DNA of 5,773 bases from JABFSS01 sp964449445 (GTDB lineage: Bacteria; Patescibacteriota; Gracilibacteria; Peribacterales; Peribacteraceae), in NCBI GenBank assembly GCA_964449445.1, contig CAYUZT010000018.1:1-5773 (forward strand). The letters are read 5' to 3'. Shown here piece after piece: positions 4,712 to 5,773 of this stretch (positions are counted from its first letter, which is position 1; each line of letters begins with the position of its first letter). The translations under genes and the position numbers were made by a program. The notes under the pieces are model-generated. The model was not told the origin of the DNA. It did no database searches and saw nothing but the letters and a program-made list of their open reading frames with translations.

Positions 4712-5467
4712 ATGTCCGGTCACTCCAAGTGGGCAAATATTCGGGTGCGCAAAGGCGCGCAGGATGCGAAGCGCAATAAGGTCTACACCAAGCATGCGCG
4801 GTTGATCGAAATGGCGGCGCGTGGAGGCAGCGATCCTGGATCCAATGCGACACTGCGCGCGGCGATTGGGAGTGCCAAAGAAGACAGCGTGCCGAATGAC
4901 AATATCGAACGTGCGATCAAGAAAGGATCGGGAGAGCTGAAGGGCGAGGCGATGCAGGAAGTGATCTATGCCGCGTACGGGCCGGGAGGAGTCGCATGTT
5001 TGATCGAGTGTCTGACAGATAATCGAAATCGCACGACGGCGAATCTGAAGTCTCTGGTCGCGAAGCACGGAGGGAATTTTGCGGAGACGAGCAGTGTCGC
5101 GTGGATGTTCGAACGGAAGGGGAGCGTTGTCGCCGCGACAAATGAAAAGTGGAAAGTGGATCCTTCGACAAGCTCAGGAGGAAAATCCGATGACCTGGAA
5201 TTAGAACTCATCGATCAAGGTGCAGAGGATGTTTCAATCAACGACGGTGTTATCCATGTAGTGACATCTGGCAATGATTGGACGAAGGTGAGGGATTTTT
5301 TGAAGCAAAAAGGTGCGGAGATACTGAGTGCGGGTCTCTCCTACATTGCAAAACAGAAAACCGCTGTGACCGATCTATCAGTCGCAGAGAAACTCCATCA
5401 GTTCGTCGAAGCGATTGAAGAGGATGACGATGTGAGTGAGGTGCATACGAATGCGGAAATCGCATGA
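4712..5467 (+). CDS. yebC: YebC/TACO1 family protein
   Basis: YebC proteins were first described as transcriptional regulators; members are now also linked to translation, relieving ribosome stalling, as is mitochondrial TACO1. The N-terminal signature MSGHSKWANIRVRKGAQDAKR is unmistakable and fixes the start. The central YGPGGVACLIECLTDNRNRT (89-108), the GGNFAETSSVAWMFERKG segment (120-137) and the C-terminal acidic end VEAIEEDDDVSEVHTNAEI (232-250) are all family blocks. The length (251) is normal overall, but between KG (136-137) and LIDQGAEDV (166-174) there are about 13 residues more than in E. coli YebC. Part of this, DPSTSSG (150-156), is encoded by the dispersed-type repeat at 5159-5179. 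AGGG is the only weak SD; the large octamer hairpin ends five nt before the ATG. Confidence 0.96.
   Translation: MSGHSKWANIRVRKGAQDAKRNKVYTKHARLIEMAARGGSDPGSNATLRAAIGSAKEDSVPNDNIERAIKKGSGELKGEAMQEVIYAAYGPGGVACLIECLTDNRNRTTANLKSLVAKHGGNFAETSSVAWMFERKGSVVAATNEKWKVDPSTSSGGKSDDLELELIDQGAEDVSINDGVIHVVTSGNDWTKVRDFLKQKGAEILSAGLSYIAKQKTAVTDLSVAEKLHQFVEAIEEDDDVSEVHTNAEIA
5159..5179. repeat. Dispersed-type repeat inside yebC, copy 2
   Basis: GATCCTTCG (5159-5167), ACAA, GCTCAGGA (5172-5179), sharing 17 conserved bases with 2400-2420. It is read in frame as D150-P-S-T-S-S-G156 in a variable loop of YebC. The same peptide is, from general knowledge, the usual product when this kind of repeat lies within a gene in this frame. 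Confidence 0.65.
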
Positions 5468-5486
5468 GGAGATAATGCTGAAAATG

Positions 5487-5495
5487 TGCTAGAAT
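5487..5495 (+). promoter_or_regulatory. Extended -10 promoter of the 73-aa gene
   Basis: TGC-TAGAAT is a TGn-extended -10 with five of six consensus bases, nine nt before the ATG at 5505. No -35 is seen at 16-18 nt spacing, which extended -10 promoters can do without. The RNA start would fall within about three nt of the ATG, again predicting a leaderless or nearly leaderless message. Confidence 0.45.
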
Positions 5496-5504
5496 GAAAG
5501 ATTC

Positions 5505-5726
5505 ATGGAGAACACCCCAGAGCGCATCCGGCAGTTCATAGAGGCATCTGATCCAAGGAAGCAGACTGAAGCAGAATGGTCTTTGCTGGAAGCGTATGCA
5601 TATTTCATGGGTAAAAACAGTCGGGGCGGGATGATCACTATTGCAAAAATAGCTCGAGAAAATTTTGCATCTTTGTTTCTCGATTGCGCTAAGCTTTCAC
5701 CCACACAACAGAATCTTGTGGCTTAA
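5505..5726 (+). CDS. Hypothetical protein, 73 aa
   Basis: Unrecognised small protein. Its first half reads MENTPERIRQFIEASDPRK and then EAEWSLLEAYAYFMGK, which looks helical and amphipathic. The middle is NSRGGMITIAKIARENFASLFLDCAKL, and it ends PTQQNLVA. One cysteine, no membrane segment, no signal peptide. It starts 37 nt after yebC. No usable SD precedes the ATG, but an extended -10 does, so it is probably transcribed on its own, perhaps also by read-through from yebC. The downstream 47 bases contain GGGAAA...TTTCCC (about 5728-5752) but no T-tract. Composition suggests a real gene; function unknown. Confidence 0.6.
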   Translation: MENTPERIRQFIEASDPRKQTEAEWSLLEAYAYFMGKNSRGGMITIAKIARENFASLFLDCAKLSPTQQNLVA

Positions 5727-5773
5727 TGGGAAATTTTGGGGGCTACTTTCCCCGTAAGAGCTCTTGAATGAGT

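Overview
The window looks like part of a bacterial chromosome from a candidate-phyla-radiation (Patescibacteria) organism, perhaps of the Peregrinibacteria/Peribacteria type; the phylum is an inference. It rests on a divergent, expanded 16S rRNA gene, an rpsF-rpsR pair with neither ssb nor rplI beside it, several small unrecognised proteins, very compact spacing, and almost no Shine-Dalgarno sites.

Layout. At the left (48-326, minus) is a small hypothetical gene. Next, on the minus strand, is one complete 16S rRNA gene (about 593-2214, about 1,620 nt). It has its own promoter (about 2525-2569) and a structured leader with UUCG-capped hairpins. An 18-bp perfect inverted repeat (430-447 with 2370-2387) should form the RNase III-type processing stem around the 16S, and a candidate terminator lies at 362-384. 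No tRNA or 23S sequence appears in the roughly 590 nt downstream, so the 16S appears to be transcribed and processed alone. A divergent intergenic region carrying four 9-bp tandem repeats (2572-2607) separates it from the plus-strand genes.

Plus strand. A gene for a hydrophobic, coiled-coil plus membrane protein (2681-3472) starts at a promoter so close that its mRNA should be leaderless. A small unknown gene follows (3491-3748). Then come rpsF (bS6 with a long charged C-terminal tail), rpsR (zinc-ligand form of bS18), yebC, and a 73-residue unknown. bS6 and bS18 assemble as a pair on the 16S platform, and YebC-family proteins act on translation or transcription, so the recognised genes all concern the ribosome.

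Most unusual structure. Two separate inverted arrays of four octamers per arm were found: one inside the V2 region of the 16S gene (1936-2004), one filling the rpsR-yebC gap (4628-4706). The 16S 3' end carries a changed anti-Shine-Dalgarno (UCUCC in place of CCUCC), in keeping with the lack of SD sites and the predicted leaderless starts. A dispersed-type repeat appears both in the 16S leader and, in frame, inside yebC.
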